Under the pieces are notes generated by a model. That model was given only the letters and a program-made list of their open reading frames with translations. It searched no databases and had not been told where the DNA came from. This document shows, piece after piece, positions 7,149 through 13,803 of a stretch of DNA of 16,532 nucleotides (position 1 is its first letter; each line of letters opens with the position of its first letter). The position numbers were made by a program, and so were the translations under genes. This stretch comes from an uncultured Collinsella sp. (GTDB taxonomy: Bacteria; Actinomycetota; Coriobacteriia; Coriobacteriales; Coriobacteriaceae): positions 1 to 16,532 of the forward strand of contig CAAEOE010000043.1 in assembly GCA_900757505.1 (NCBI GenBank). Direction: 5' to 3'.

Positions 7149-7967
7149 ATGGCTGAGATGACGCTCGAGGGTGTGGACGCTCGTCCCGAGGACTCCGCAT
7201 TTGCCCTAGGCCGCGTGCATTCAATCGAGACGATGGGAACGGTCGACGGTCCCGGCATCCGCTTTGTAGTGTTTGTTCAGGGCTGCCCCATGCGCTGTGC
7301 GTATTGCCACAACCCCGACACCTGGTCGGTTAACGGCGGCACCATGGTGACCGTCGAGCACCTGATGGACGAGTTCCAGAGCAACCATGAGTTTTACCGC
7401 AGCGGCGGTATTACGGTGTCCGGCGGCGAGCCGCTCCTGCAGCCCGCGTTTTTAGCCGACCTGTTCCGCGCCATGCACAATAACCCCGATGGTCGCGTGC
7501 ATACCTGTTTGGATAGCTGCGGCTATGCGTTCGATCCCGCGCATCCCGAGAAGTTCGATGCCGTACTCAACGAGACCGATATGGTGCTGCTCGACATTAA
7601 ACACGCCGATCCCGTCGAGCATAAAAAGCTGACCGGTTGCGATCCCGCACGCATTCTGGCGTTTGGTGACGAGCTTGCGCGTCGCAAGATTAAGGTCGTT
7701 ATCCGCCACGTGGTGGTGCCGGGCATTACCGATACGGTTGAGGAGTGCGAGAAGCTCGGTCGTCTGATCGCTCCGTGGCACAACGTGGTGGGCCTGGAAA
7801 TGCTGCCGTATCACACGATGGGCGTTGTCAAGTACGAGCAGCTGGGGATTCCCTATAAGCTCGAGGGCGTTCCACAGATGGATACCGCGCGCATGCCCGA
7901 GCTGCGCAACGCCGTCATGACGGGCATGAAAAAGCGCCGCGCCGAACTCAAAAACGCCATCGGCTAG
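7149..7967 (+). CDS. pflA: Pyruvate formate-lyase activating enzyme (radical SAM)
   Basis: A 272-residue radical SAM enzyme that installs the glycyl radical on pyruvate formate-lyase under anaerobic conditions. The 4Fe-4S cluster cysteines are C46-x3-C50-x2-C53 in QGCPMRCAYCHNPDTW; the HNPDTW tail is characteristic of PflA among activases. SGGEP (91-95) is the SAM-binding GGE motif. The ATG at 7149 is favoured because AAGG lies 8 bases upstream; the in-frame ATG at 7128 has no ribosome-binding site. About 20 N-terminal residues precede the conserved RVHSIETMGTVDGPGIR. No pyruvate formate-lyase gene is adjacent here, so the substrate enzyme is encoded elsewhere. Two repeats follow the stop codon. 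Confidence 0.92.
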   Translation: MAEMTLEGVDARPEDSAFALGRVHSIETMGTVDGPGIRFVVFVQGCPMRCAYCHNPDTWSVNGGTMVTVEHLMDEFQSNHEFYRSGGITVSGGEPLLQPAFLADLFRAMHNNPDGRVHTCLDSCGYAFDPAHPEKFDAVLNETDMVLLDIKHADPVEHKKLTGCDPARILAFGDELARRKIKVVIRHVVVPGITDTVEECEKLGRLIAPWHNVVGLEMLPYHTMGVVKYEQLGIPYKLEGVPQMDTARMPELRNAVMTGMKKRRAELKNAIG

Positions 7968-7980
7968 CGAGCCATTTTCA

Positions 7981-8013
7981 GGCACTCATTGGGGACAGAC
8001 TTAAATGAGTGCC
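7981..8013 (+). repeat. Short palindromic repeat after pflA
   Basis: GGCACTCATT (7981-7990) and AATGAGTGCC (8004-8013) are perfect 10-bp inverted repeats around a 13-base loop that begins GGGGACAGAC. A short palindrome of this kind, with a G-rich tetranucleotide and a conserved-looking loop, resembles REP-type intergenic repeats. Copy number elsewhere cannot be judged from one window. Confidence 0.55.
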
Positions 8014-8050
8014 CCTGGGCACCAAGTTGATTGCCAAAGAGCCCCGTCAA

Positions 8051-8115
8051 GTTGCGGTGGAATGGTTCTTGTTTTTCGGCTTATGCCGCCCAAACAGGAA
8101 CTATTCCACCGCAAC
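8051..8115 (+). repeat. Long hairpin repeat, different family, after pflA
   Basis: Positions 8051-8074 pair with 8092-8115 over 24 bp. Both substitutions (8064 with 8102, and 8069 with 8097) are G-U pairs on the plus strand. A small CGGC-TTAT-GCCG hairpin (8077-8088) forms the cap. It lacks the GTCCTCG and CTGCGGA core motifs of the hairpins near thrB and asd. There is no T-run. With the repeat at 7981 it fills much of the 307-base space between pflA and the next gene. It is probably an intergenic repeat or a 3' message-stabilising structure. Confidence 0.7.
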
Positions 8116-8209
8116 TGCGTTTTGTGCGGAGATGTGCAACAGAATCGTGCCAATTGGATAAATACGCTTGTGGTTTCTTTAAAGACACCTTAAACGCCGC
8201 TGAATATCT

Positions 8210-8237
8210 TTGGAAAGAAATGCCTGCTCGGTATTAT
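8210..8237 (+). promoter_or_regulatory. Candidate promoter of the beta-lactamase-like gene
   Basis: TTGGAA (8210-8215), 16 bases, then TATTAT (8232-8237), lies 38 bases before the GTG start. Both boxes are close to the vegetative consensus. The interval 8116-8209 holds nothing else I can support. Confidence 0.5.
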
Positions 8238-8274
8238 GCTGCTCGTATATAAACGGTAGCAGTCAGGAGACCAC

Positions 8275-9393
8275 GTGCGAAACAACGCATCGCGGGACGA
8301 GTATGTGCCGCAGCATAGCAGCAGATATGAGACGAAGGGCACGTCTTCGCGTGGCCTTGCTGACGCTCGCACCCGCGTGGCGAAGATTGCCGCCATTGGG
8401 ATGCTGACGTTGGCGGTTATTATCCTCGGAATTACCGCCAAAACCTACGCGTCGGAGCGAATGGCACACTCAGATGCGTCAACGGTACAGACGCAAAACA
8501 AAAAGGTCTCTGAATCTAAAGCCACCGCAAGCCAAACCCTGTCGACAGCGAGCCTCAAGACGAGGCTTTCGAAGGCGGACTTTAACGATATTCCCTCAGG
8601 CGATACCGTGCAGACCTTCTCACTAGTTGATGACCAGATCCCCGCCCTGGAGGATGAGAGCCTCGCCGCGCTCCAAGATGCCCTGGGTCAGGCGCAGGAG
8701 CTGGGCGATGTGGGCGTGGTGTTTTACGATCTGACGAGCGGCAAGGGCGTGACGTATAACGCGGATGCCGAGGTGTACGGTGCGAGCAGTTATAAGGCGC
8801 TCTATGTACTCTACGTCTGCGAGTCACTGGTCGAGACGGGTCAGGTTTCACTCGATGATTCCCTTGGCACCTATGGTGGCTACAACATGGGTTGGCAGAC
8901 GGTGCGCGACCTGATCGATGCCGCGGTCGTTAATTCGGACAACGATTCGTTTATTGCGTTACGCGCGGCGTTTGACAGTGTCGGTTACGAGGATTGGATT
9001 GCCAGTCTTGGCATCGATTACGATACCGCACTCGATCCGATGAGTGATTTTCCCACCTATTGCCCGCGCACCTCGGCCAAATTGTGGCGCGAGATGAGCG
9101 AGTATTTGAGCCGTGATACCGAGACGTCGCAATGGCTATCGGATCTTCTGGCCTCTACGACTCGATCGTTTATTCGTAATGGCATTGCGGACGACCAAGC
9201 CTTGGTACGCAACAAGGCAGGCTGGATTAGCGAGGATGGTTGCTATTCGACATGCGATGCGTGCCTCATCGATGTCGATGGCGACACCTACATTATGAGT
9301 ATCATGACATCGATGCCATGGAGTGATCGCTCGAGCGAGCTGGTGGCTGCGATTGCTAAGACATTCTTTGATACCCGAGCTGCGCTGGCCTAA
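8275..9393 (+). CDS. Membrane-anchored class A beta-lactamase-like serine hydrolase
   Basis: A 372-residue protein with a cytoplasmic N-terminus, one membrane segment (about 37-57), a Ser/Thr/Gln-rich linker to about 120, and an extracellular serine hydrolase domain. The penicillin-recognising motifs appear in order: S171-S-Y-K174 (SxxK), S221-D-N223 (SDN) and K314-A-G316 in place of KTG. I do not see the ExxLN omega-loop glutamate that class A beta-lactamases use for deacylation. A cell-wall peptidase or transpeptidase, or a non-catalytic peptidoglycan-binding relative, is therefore as likely as true beta-lactamase activity. The GTG start at 8275 has AGGAG five bases upstream and gives the intact membrane anchor. 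It appears monocistronic. Confidence 0.82.
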   Translation: MRNNASRDEYVPQHSSRYETKGTSSRGLADARTRVAKIAAIGMLTLAVIILGITAKTYASERMAHSDASTVQTQNKKVSESKATASQTLSTASLKTRLSKADFNDIPSGDTVQTFSLVDDQIPALEDESLAALQDALGQAQELGDVGVVFYDLTSGKGVTYNADAEVYGASSYKALYVLYVCESLVETGQVSLDDSLGTYGGYNMGWQTVRDLIDAAVVNSDNDSFIALRAAFDSVGYEDWIASLGIDYDTALDPMSDFPTYCPRTSAKLWREMSEYLSRDTETSQWLSDLLASTTRSFIRNGIADDQALVRNKAGWISEDGCYSTCDACLIDVDGDTYIMSIMTSMPWSDRSSELVAAIAKTFFDTRAALA

Positions 9394-9400
9394 CGTGTTC

Positions 9401-9417
9401 GTTTGACGAGGTCAAAC
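9401..9417 (+). other. Small perfect hairpin upstream of mtnN
   Basis: GTTTGAC, loop GAG, GTCAAAC forms a 7-bp perfect stem. It lies eight bases after the upstream stop and 54 bases before the nucleosidase start. AAAA follows on the plus strand; on the minus strand no useful T-run follows. It could be a weak terminator stem or an operator. TTGACG within it might serve as a -35, but the best -10 (TACCAT at 9428-9433) is 19 bases away. Confidence 0.3.
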
Positions 9418-9471
9418 AAAATGCTGGTACCATACCGTGGTTGAGAATTTCGTATAGGTTTGGGGAATGGC

Positions 9472-10212
9472 ATGGCTACCATCGCGATTATCGGTGCGCT
9501 CGAAAAAGAGATCATGCAGATTAAGGAAGAGTTGAGCAACGTTTGCATGGTACAGGAGGCGGGCTTGAACGTTGTGACCGGCGGGCTCGACGGCCTGTCG
9601 ATTGTCGCCACGACGGCGGGTATGGGCACGGTAAACGCTGCCGCCGCAACACAGCACCTCATTAGCAAGTATGCTCCACAGGCAGTTGTGTTTTCTGGTA
9701 TCGCAGGTGGCCTGAATCCCAAGCTCCATATCGACGATGTCGTCATTGGCAAATGCCTGCGCTATCTAGATACCGATACCGCGCTTATCGCCGAGTCTGC
9801 ACCGGGGCTCGAGGAGTTTGTCTCGACGCCTGCGCTGGTCGATATTGCCGCCGATGTGCTTTCTGAGCGTGGGTTTGTTGATGCTTCGACAAATGCGACC
9901 GCTTCGAACGAGGGCGCAAAGCAGTTCCTGGTCGGCACGATTGCCACGGGTAACCGCTTTGTGACGGGCGCCGCTATGCGCAATGATGCCATCGAGGCGA
10001 CGCATGCCGATTGTGTCGGCATGGAGGGCGCGGCAATTGCCCATGTCGCAACCAAAAATGGTGTCGATTGCCTGGTGCTGCGTGCTATCAGCGATAATTG
10101 TGACGAGGCGTATGATGCGATTTGCGACCGCGAGTTCGATTTGTTCGAGTATGCGCGTGCCGCAAGCGATATCACGCTCGATATCGTTCGACGCATTGCC
10201 GCTGCGCAATAG
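9472..10212 (+). CDS. mtnN: 5'-methylthioadenosine/S-adenosylhomocysteine nucleosidase
   Basis: A 246-residue cytoplasmic enzyme that cleaves adenine from MTA, SAH and 5'-deoxyadenosine. It relieves product inhibition of SAM-using reactions and feeds methionine salvage and quorum-signal precursor formation. The N-terminal AIIGALEKEI carries the catalytic-region glutamate (E11). FSGIAGGLNPKLHIDDVVIG is the phosphate/ribose-side block. GMEGAAIAHVA (M184, E185) and RAISDN (D208) are the ribose-binding and purine-protonating motifs. The ATG at 9472 follows GGGGA by about five bases; an in-frame TTG at 9460 is rejected. It is followed after 37 bases by engB and is probably co-transcribed with it. 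Since 5'-deoxyadenosine inhibits radical SAM enzymes, it may also serve PflA, though that link is only inferred. Confidence 0.93.
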   Translation: MATIAIIGALEKEIMQIKEELSNVCMVQEAGLNVVTGGLDGLSIVATTAGMGTVNAAAATQHLISKYAPQAVVFSGIAGGLNPKLHIDDVVIGKCLRYLDTDTALIAESAPGLEEFVSTPALVDIAADVLSERGFVDASTNATASNEGAKQFLVGTIATGNRFVTGAAMRNDAIEATHADCVGMEGAAIAHVATKNGVDCLVLRAISDNCDEAYDAICDREFDLFEYARAASDITLDIVRRIAAAQ

Positions 10213-10249
10213 CGCGTTTTTTGCAAGATCCTACGACCAAGGAGTGTCC

Positions 10250-10840
10250 ATGGCCGATTCCATTAACTACCAGCTTGCCAAGTTCGTCGCCAGCTACGGC
10301 AAGGTTTCGCAGATCCCCGAGTCCACCTGTCCCGAGGTGAGCTTCGTTGGCCGCTCAAATGTGGGCAAGTCGTCCATTATGAACAAGCTCTTTGGCCGCA
10401 AGAACCTGGTGAAGGTTTCGAGCACGCCGGGCAAGACGAGCAACATCAATTTCTTCGAGGCCGACGACGTGCACTTTGTGGACCTGCCGGGCTATGGTTT
10501 CGCCCGTCGTTCCAAGGCCGAGCGCGACCGCTGGGCCGAGCTCATCGGCGACTTCTTCGACTCCGAGCGCAGCTTTAACTTGGTTGTGTCGCTAGTGGAC
10601 ATTCGCCATGACCCCAGTAAGCTCGACCATGACATGATCGACTACCTGCAGGGCAACGAGTTCAACTTTATCGTCTGCCTCACCAAAGCCGATAAGCTCA
10701 GCCGCACCCAGCAGGCCCGCCAGGCAGCAGCCATCAAAAAACAGCTCAACGTTCCGGCCGAGAACGTGATCATCACAAGCTCCCAGACCGGTATCGGCAT
10801 CGATGAACTAAAAAAGCGCATCGCCGAGGCCTGCCTCTAG
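10250..10840 (+). CDS. engB: Ribosome-biogenesis GTPase EngB/YsxC
   Basis: A 196-residue GTPase of the TrmE-Era-EngA-EngB family, needed for late assembly of the large ribosomal subunit. All G motifs are visible: G1 GRSNVGKS (34-41), the G2 region STPGKTSNINF (58-68), G3 DLPG (78-81), G4 TKAD (145-148) and G5 SSQTG (177-181). The length fits the family. Although the reading frame is open further upstream, the ATG at 10250 has AAGGAG six bases before it and yields the standard N-terminus. It converges on homoserine kinase, from which it is separated by a long palindrome. Confidence 0.95.
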   Translation: MADSINYQLAKFVASYGKVSQIPESTCPEVSFVGRSNVGKSSIMNKLFGRKNLVKVSSTPGKTSNINFFEADDVHFVDLPGYGFARRSKAERDRWAELIGDFFDSERSFNLVVSLVDIRHDPSKLDHDMIDYLQGNEFNFIVCLTKADKLSRTQQARQAAAIKKQLNVPAENVIITSSQTGIGIDELKKRIAEACL

Positions 10841-10916
10841 CAAGTGCTCCTTACCAGCAAGAGCCCCTGCCAATAAAAATCAACTATCAGCTCGGCGCCC
10901 CTTCAAAGCGTGGGTC

Positions 10917-11103
10917 CCTGTAGACATCCTCAGCAAGGTAGGCGCAGGGACGGTCGGGATGTTCCCTCAAAATCATTCCGCAGCGCGAAGGCCCCTTGTC
11001 CGTCGCTCCGTAGGAGCAGGGCAAGGGGCCTTCATGCGCGAGGACGATTTTGAGGGAACATCCCGACCGTCCCGGACAGGTATATGGGGAGGATGTCTAC
11101 AGG
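10917..11103 (-). repeat. Long two-tier palindromic hairpin with a conserved core
   Basis: The inner arms 10947-10974 and 11046-11073 are a perfect 28-bp inverted repeat. The outer arms 10917-10931 and 11089-11103 are a perfect 15-bp inverted repeat, separated from the inner arms by 15 unpaired bases on each side. The core (10975-11045), read on the minus strand, starts GTCCTCG and ends CTGCGGAAT. Inside it, 10987-10998 pairs with 11022-11033, and GCTCC/GGAGC (11005-11017) caps it. The right outer arm runs into the homoserine kinase stop codon. It fills most of the space between convergent engB and thrB; 10841-10916 holds nothing else. It could act as a bidirectional terminator, but no T-runs flank the stem. 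Confidence 0.9.
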
Positions 11104-11978
11104 TACTCGATTTGAGCGCCCTCGGTGTCGCACGTCAGAATATGCGTATCACACTTAGGGAACTGCTCGCGCAGCTTGACCTGCAGGAACTTTGCCACGA
11201 TGGTGTCGTCGGTCACAGCCATAAGGGTCGAGCCCGATCCGCTGATCCAGATGGTCTTGGCGCCGCCGTTAAGGCAGGTGTCGCGCACGGCGTTGTAGTC
11301 GGGAATCAGACGGCGACGATAGGGTTCCTGGATGCGGTCGTCATTGGCGGCGGCAATCAGGTCGAGGTTGCCGGACTCAAGACCGCGCGTCATGCCGGCG
11401 ATGCGGCCCATCTGCCATACGGCGGTGGAGAGCGGAACCTCCTGCGGCACGACCTTGCGCGCCTCGCTCGTATGCACCTCGTAGGGAGGAATCACGGTAA
11501 TAAAACGCAGGCGATCGCTCACCTCGTAGCGCAGGCACTGGGGGAGCGAATCGGTCGGCGTAAAGGAGCAGACGGCGCCGCCCAGGATAGCGGGGGCGAC
11601 GTTATCGGGATGGCCCTCGACCTCGGTGGCAATGCGGACGAGCTCGGCACGGTCGACGGTGTGGCCTGTCAGCGCGGCGGCGGCCATAATGCCGGCGACG
11701 ACACAGGTGGAGCTGGAGCCCAGGCCGCGGGCGACGGGAACGTCAGTCTGAATGTCGATGGCGACGGGGAAGGCCGGCTCGCCCCATGCGGCCAGTGCAT
11801 CGACAAAGCTAACGTAGACCAGGTTGTTCTCGTTTTGGAATTCCTCGGGGCAGCCCGTGATGGTGAGCTTGTCGGCGCGCTCGAAGGTGAAGTGCGAGTA
11901 GAGGCTGACGGCCATGCCGAGGGTGTCGTAGCCGATGCCTAGGTTGGCGCTTGTTGCTGGGACAGTGATCTTGATCAT
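11097..11978 (-). CDS. thrB: Homoserine kinase
   Basis: A 293-residue GHMP-family kinase that phosphorylates homoserine to O-phosphohomoserine, the substrate of threonine synthase. Motif 1 is PATSANLGIGYDTLG (7-21), the ATP-binding glycine-rich loop is ARGLGSSS (83-90), and the C-terminal GHMP motif is ISGSGSTLMAV. Length is near the family norm. The ATG at 11978 has AGGAGG (11990-11985 on the minus strand) six bases upstream. It lies downstream of thrC in the same direction, but a terminator and a long hairpin separate them, and I find no clear promoter of its own. The last two codons and the stop lie within the outer arm of the downstream palindrome. Confidence 0.94.
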   Translation of the reverse strand: MIKITVPATSANLGIGYDTLGMAVSLYSHFTFERADKLTITGCPEEFQNENNLVYVSFVDALAAWGEPAFPVAIDIQTDVPVARGLGSSSTCVVAGIMAAAALTGHTVDRAELVRIATEVEGHPDNVAPAILGGAVCSFTPTDSLPQCLRYEVSDRLRFITVIPPYEVHTSEARKVVPQEVPLSTAVWQMGRIAGMTRGLESGNLDLIAAANDDRIQEPYRRRLIPDYNAVRDTCLNGGAKTIWISGSGSTLMAVTDDTIVAKFLQVKLREQFPKCDTHILTCDTEGAQIEYL

Positions 11979-11991
11979 GTGGGTCCTCCTG

Positions 11992-12103
11992 GCGTGCCTG
12001 GCTGTTTAGTTCGCTGCTCGGACAGTCCTGCGCAAGACGGAAAGCACATTCAGTGCTTTCCTTTGCGTGCGGAACTCGCGACGAACTAAACAGCCAGGCA
12101 CGC
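11992..12103 (+). repeat. Long hairpin in the homoserine kinase leader, diverged relative of the core family
   Basis: Positions 11992-12013 and 12082-12103 are a perfect 22-bp inverted repeat around a 68-base core. Within the core, GGAAAGCAC (12039-12047) pairs with GTGCTTTCC (12053-12061), and CGCAA pairs with TTGCG outside that. The core contains GTCCT near its left side and TGCGGAA near its right side, which resemble the core ends of the other two hairpins. On the minus strand the arm ends one base before the AGGAGG of thrB, so folding could influence thrB translation. The core cap differs from the other copies. Confidence 0.8.
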
Positions 12104-12137
12104 TGTGCACGTTCGTCATCATCCCGGTGGGTATCTG

Positions 12138-12170
12138 ATAAAAGAAGGTGCGCCGGCTTTCGCCGGCGCC
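12138..12170 (-). terminator. Intrinsic terminator of thrC
   Basis: On the minus strand, GCGCCGGC pairs with GCCGGCGC (8 bp; plus positions 12150-12157 and 12162-12169) around a GAAA tetraloop, then ACC and TTCTTTTAT follow. It starts about 13 bases after the thrC stop and is the clearest terminator in the window. Confidence 0.85.
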
Positions 12171-12182
12171 TTATAAGGGGTT

Positions 12183-13700
12183 TTAGTTGGAAGCCATCTT
12201 TTTTGCTGCAGACTCTACGTAGTTGGCCATGTCGGCTACGTCGCAGACGTCTTCGAAGCGGACGGGCTTGGACTCGAGCTCGGCGAGCTGGACCGGGGCA
12301 ACCGTGTTGGTTGCCTGCTCGAGCACGCGCATGGCCTCAAAGTCGTCCTCGGGAACGTCGAGGCCCAGGGCGTCGCAGCAGGCGCGCGGGAACTTGTAGG
12401 GGCTGGCGGTCGAAAGCAGCACGCGGACCTTGGCGCCCTCGGCGGGAGCGACCTGCTCAAAGACGTGATAGCCGCAGGCGGTGTGCGGGTCGATCACGTA
12501 GCCGTTCGCGTCCCAGCAGCTCTTGATGGCAGTGCGTACCTCGTCCTCGCTGGCCCAACCGCAGCCAAAGACGCTCTGAATCTTTGCCAGCAGGTCGGCG
12601 GGAACTTCGTAGCGACCAGTCCGCGCCAGCTGCTCCATAAGGCCGGCAACGAGCTCACAGTCGCCATCGGACAGGAAGTAGAGCATGCGCTCCAGGTTAG
12701 AGCTGATGAGGATGTCCATCGAAGGCGAGATGGTCGTGAAGAACGGGCGGTTGCGGTCGTAGACGCCGGTGGTCAGGAAGTCAGCCAGCACGTTGTTCTT
12801 GTCGCTCGCGACGATGAGCTTGGCGACGGGCAGACCCATGCGCTTGGCATAGTAACCGGCCAGGATATCGCCAAAGTTGCCGGTCGGTACGCAGAACTCC
12901 ACGGCGTCGCCGGCCTCGATGGCGCCGGCGCGCAACAGCTGCGCATAGGCGGCAAAGTAGTAGACGACCTGCGGTACCAGACGGCCGACGTTGATGGAGT
13001 TGGCACTCGAAAGCACCGTGCCTGCGGCCTCCAGACGCTCGGCAAGCTCCTTATCGGCAAAGATGCGCTTGACGGCACTCTGGGCGTCGTCGAAGTTGCC
13101 GCGGATGCCGCAGACGGTGACGTTATCGCCCTCCTGAGTGGACATCTGCAGATTCTGTACGCGGCTGACTTTGCCCTCGGGATAAAAGACGGTGATGCCC
13201 GTGCCCGGGGCGTCGGCAAAGCCGGCGAGTGCTGCCTTGCCCGTGTCGCCCGACGTGGCGGTGACGATCATGATGCGCTCGGCGCCGCCGTCCTTGGCGG
13301 AGGTGCGGGCCATGAGGCGGGGGAGCATCTGCAGGGCGACGTCCTTGAAGGCGCTCGTGGGGCCGCCAAAGAGCTCCATCACATAGGTCTGAGGGGCGTC
13401 GGTGCCCGGTGCTGCGTCGAGCTTGACGAGAGGCGTGACCTCTTCACTCGCGAACGTGCCGCGGTATGCCTCGTCGACACACGCCGAAATTTCTTCGTCC
13501 GTGTAATCGTTCAGTAACATTCCCAACACATTTTGAGCGATTTCAAAGTACGATTTATGGGCAAGCGAGCTGATATCGACCTGCTGGGTGCCAAGCTCGT
13601 CCGAGACAAACAAACCCCCGTCGGGAGCTATGCCGGTGCGGATTGCCACCTTACTTGAGCATGATAAAGTGCGTCCTCGTGTACTATGATAAGTTCCCAT
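12183..13700 (-). CDS. thrC: Threonine synthase
   Basis: A 505-residue PLP enzyme that converts O-phosphohomoserine to threonine and phosphate. The N-terminus MGTYHSTRGRTLSCSSK and APDGGLFV are typical of the long bacterial form. The PLP-binding lysine is K119 in FGGPTSAFKD. TATSGDTGKAA is the phosphate-binding loop, and VPTGNFGDILAGYYAKRMGLP is a further family block. The start at 13700 is supported by GAGGAG about 9-10 bases upstream on the minus strand; the in-frame ATG at 13745 has no ribosome-binding site. It is transcribed divergently from aspartokinase, with only 103 bases between the starts. A clear terminator follows, so thrB may be expressed separately. Confidence 0.94.
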   Translation of the reverse strand: MGTYHSTRGRTLSCSSKVAIRTGIAPDGGLFVSDELGTQQVDISSLAHKSYFEIAQNVLGMLLNDYTDEEISACVDEAYRGTFASEEVTPLVKLDAAPGTDAPQTYVMELFGGPTSAFKDVALQMLPRLMARTSAKDGGAERIMIVTATSGDTGKAALAGFADAPGTGITVFYPEGKVSRVQNLQMSTQEGDNVTVCGIRGNFDDAQSAVKRIFADKELAERLEAAGTVLSSANSINVGRLVPQVVYYFAAYAQLLRAGAIEAGDAVEFCVPTGNFGDILAGYYAKRMGLPVAKLIVASDKNNVLADFLTTGVYDRNRPFFTTISPSMDILISSNLERMLYFLSDGDCELVAGLMEQLARTGRYEVPADLLAKIQSVFGCGWASEDEVRTAIKSCWDANGYVIDPHTACGYHVFEQVAPAEGAKVRVLLSTASPYKFPRACCDALGLDVPEDDFEAMRVLEQATNTVAPVQLAELESKPVRFEDVCDVADMANYVESAAKKMASN

Positions 13701-13803
13701 ATAACAGTGCTCCTCGGATACCTTGGTCCCAATCGGTGAAACCATGGTATCAGAGCGCGCAAAACAGGTTTGCAGAGGCTTTTAGAAAGGTAACCTCCAC
13801 GCC

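Noticed and set aside
8005..8252. Short plus-strand open frames of 62 and 73 codons between pflA and the beta-lactamase-like gene
   Set aside because: They run through the hairpin repeats, lack ribosome-binding sites and overlap each other.
10959..11942. 327-codon plus-strand frame opposite homoserine kinase
   Set aside because: It is antisense to thrB and crosses the palindrome. The protein is low-complexity and has no family features.
10917..12103. CRISPR array
   Set aside because: The repeats are inverted, not regularly spaced direct repeats, and no cas gene is present.
12465..13517. 350-codon plus-strand frame opposite threonine synthase
   Set aside because: It is an antisense shadow of thrC, with no start-site support.
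13701..13803. Lysine riboswitch or threonine T-box before lysC or thrC
   Set aside because: Only 103 bases separate the divergent starts, too short for either, and no specifier or T-box sequence is seen.
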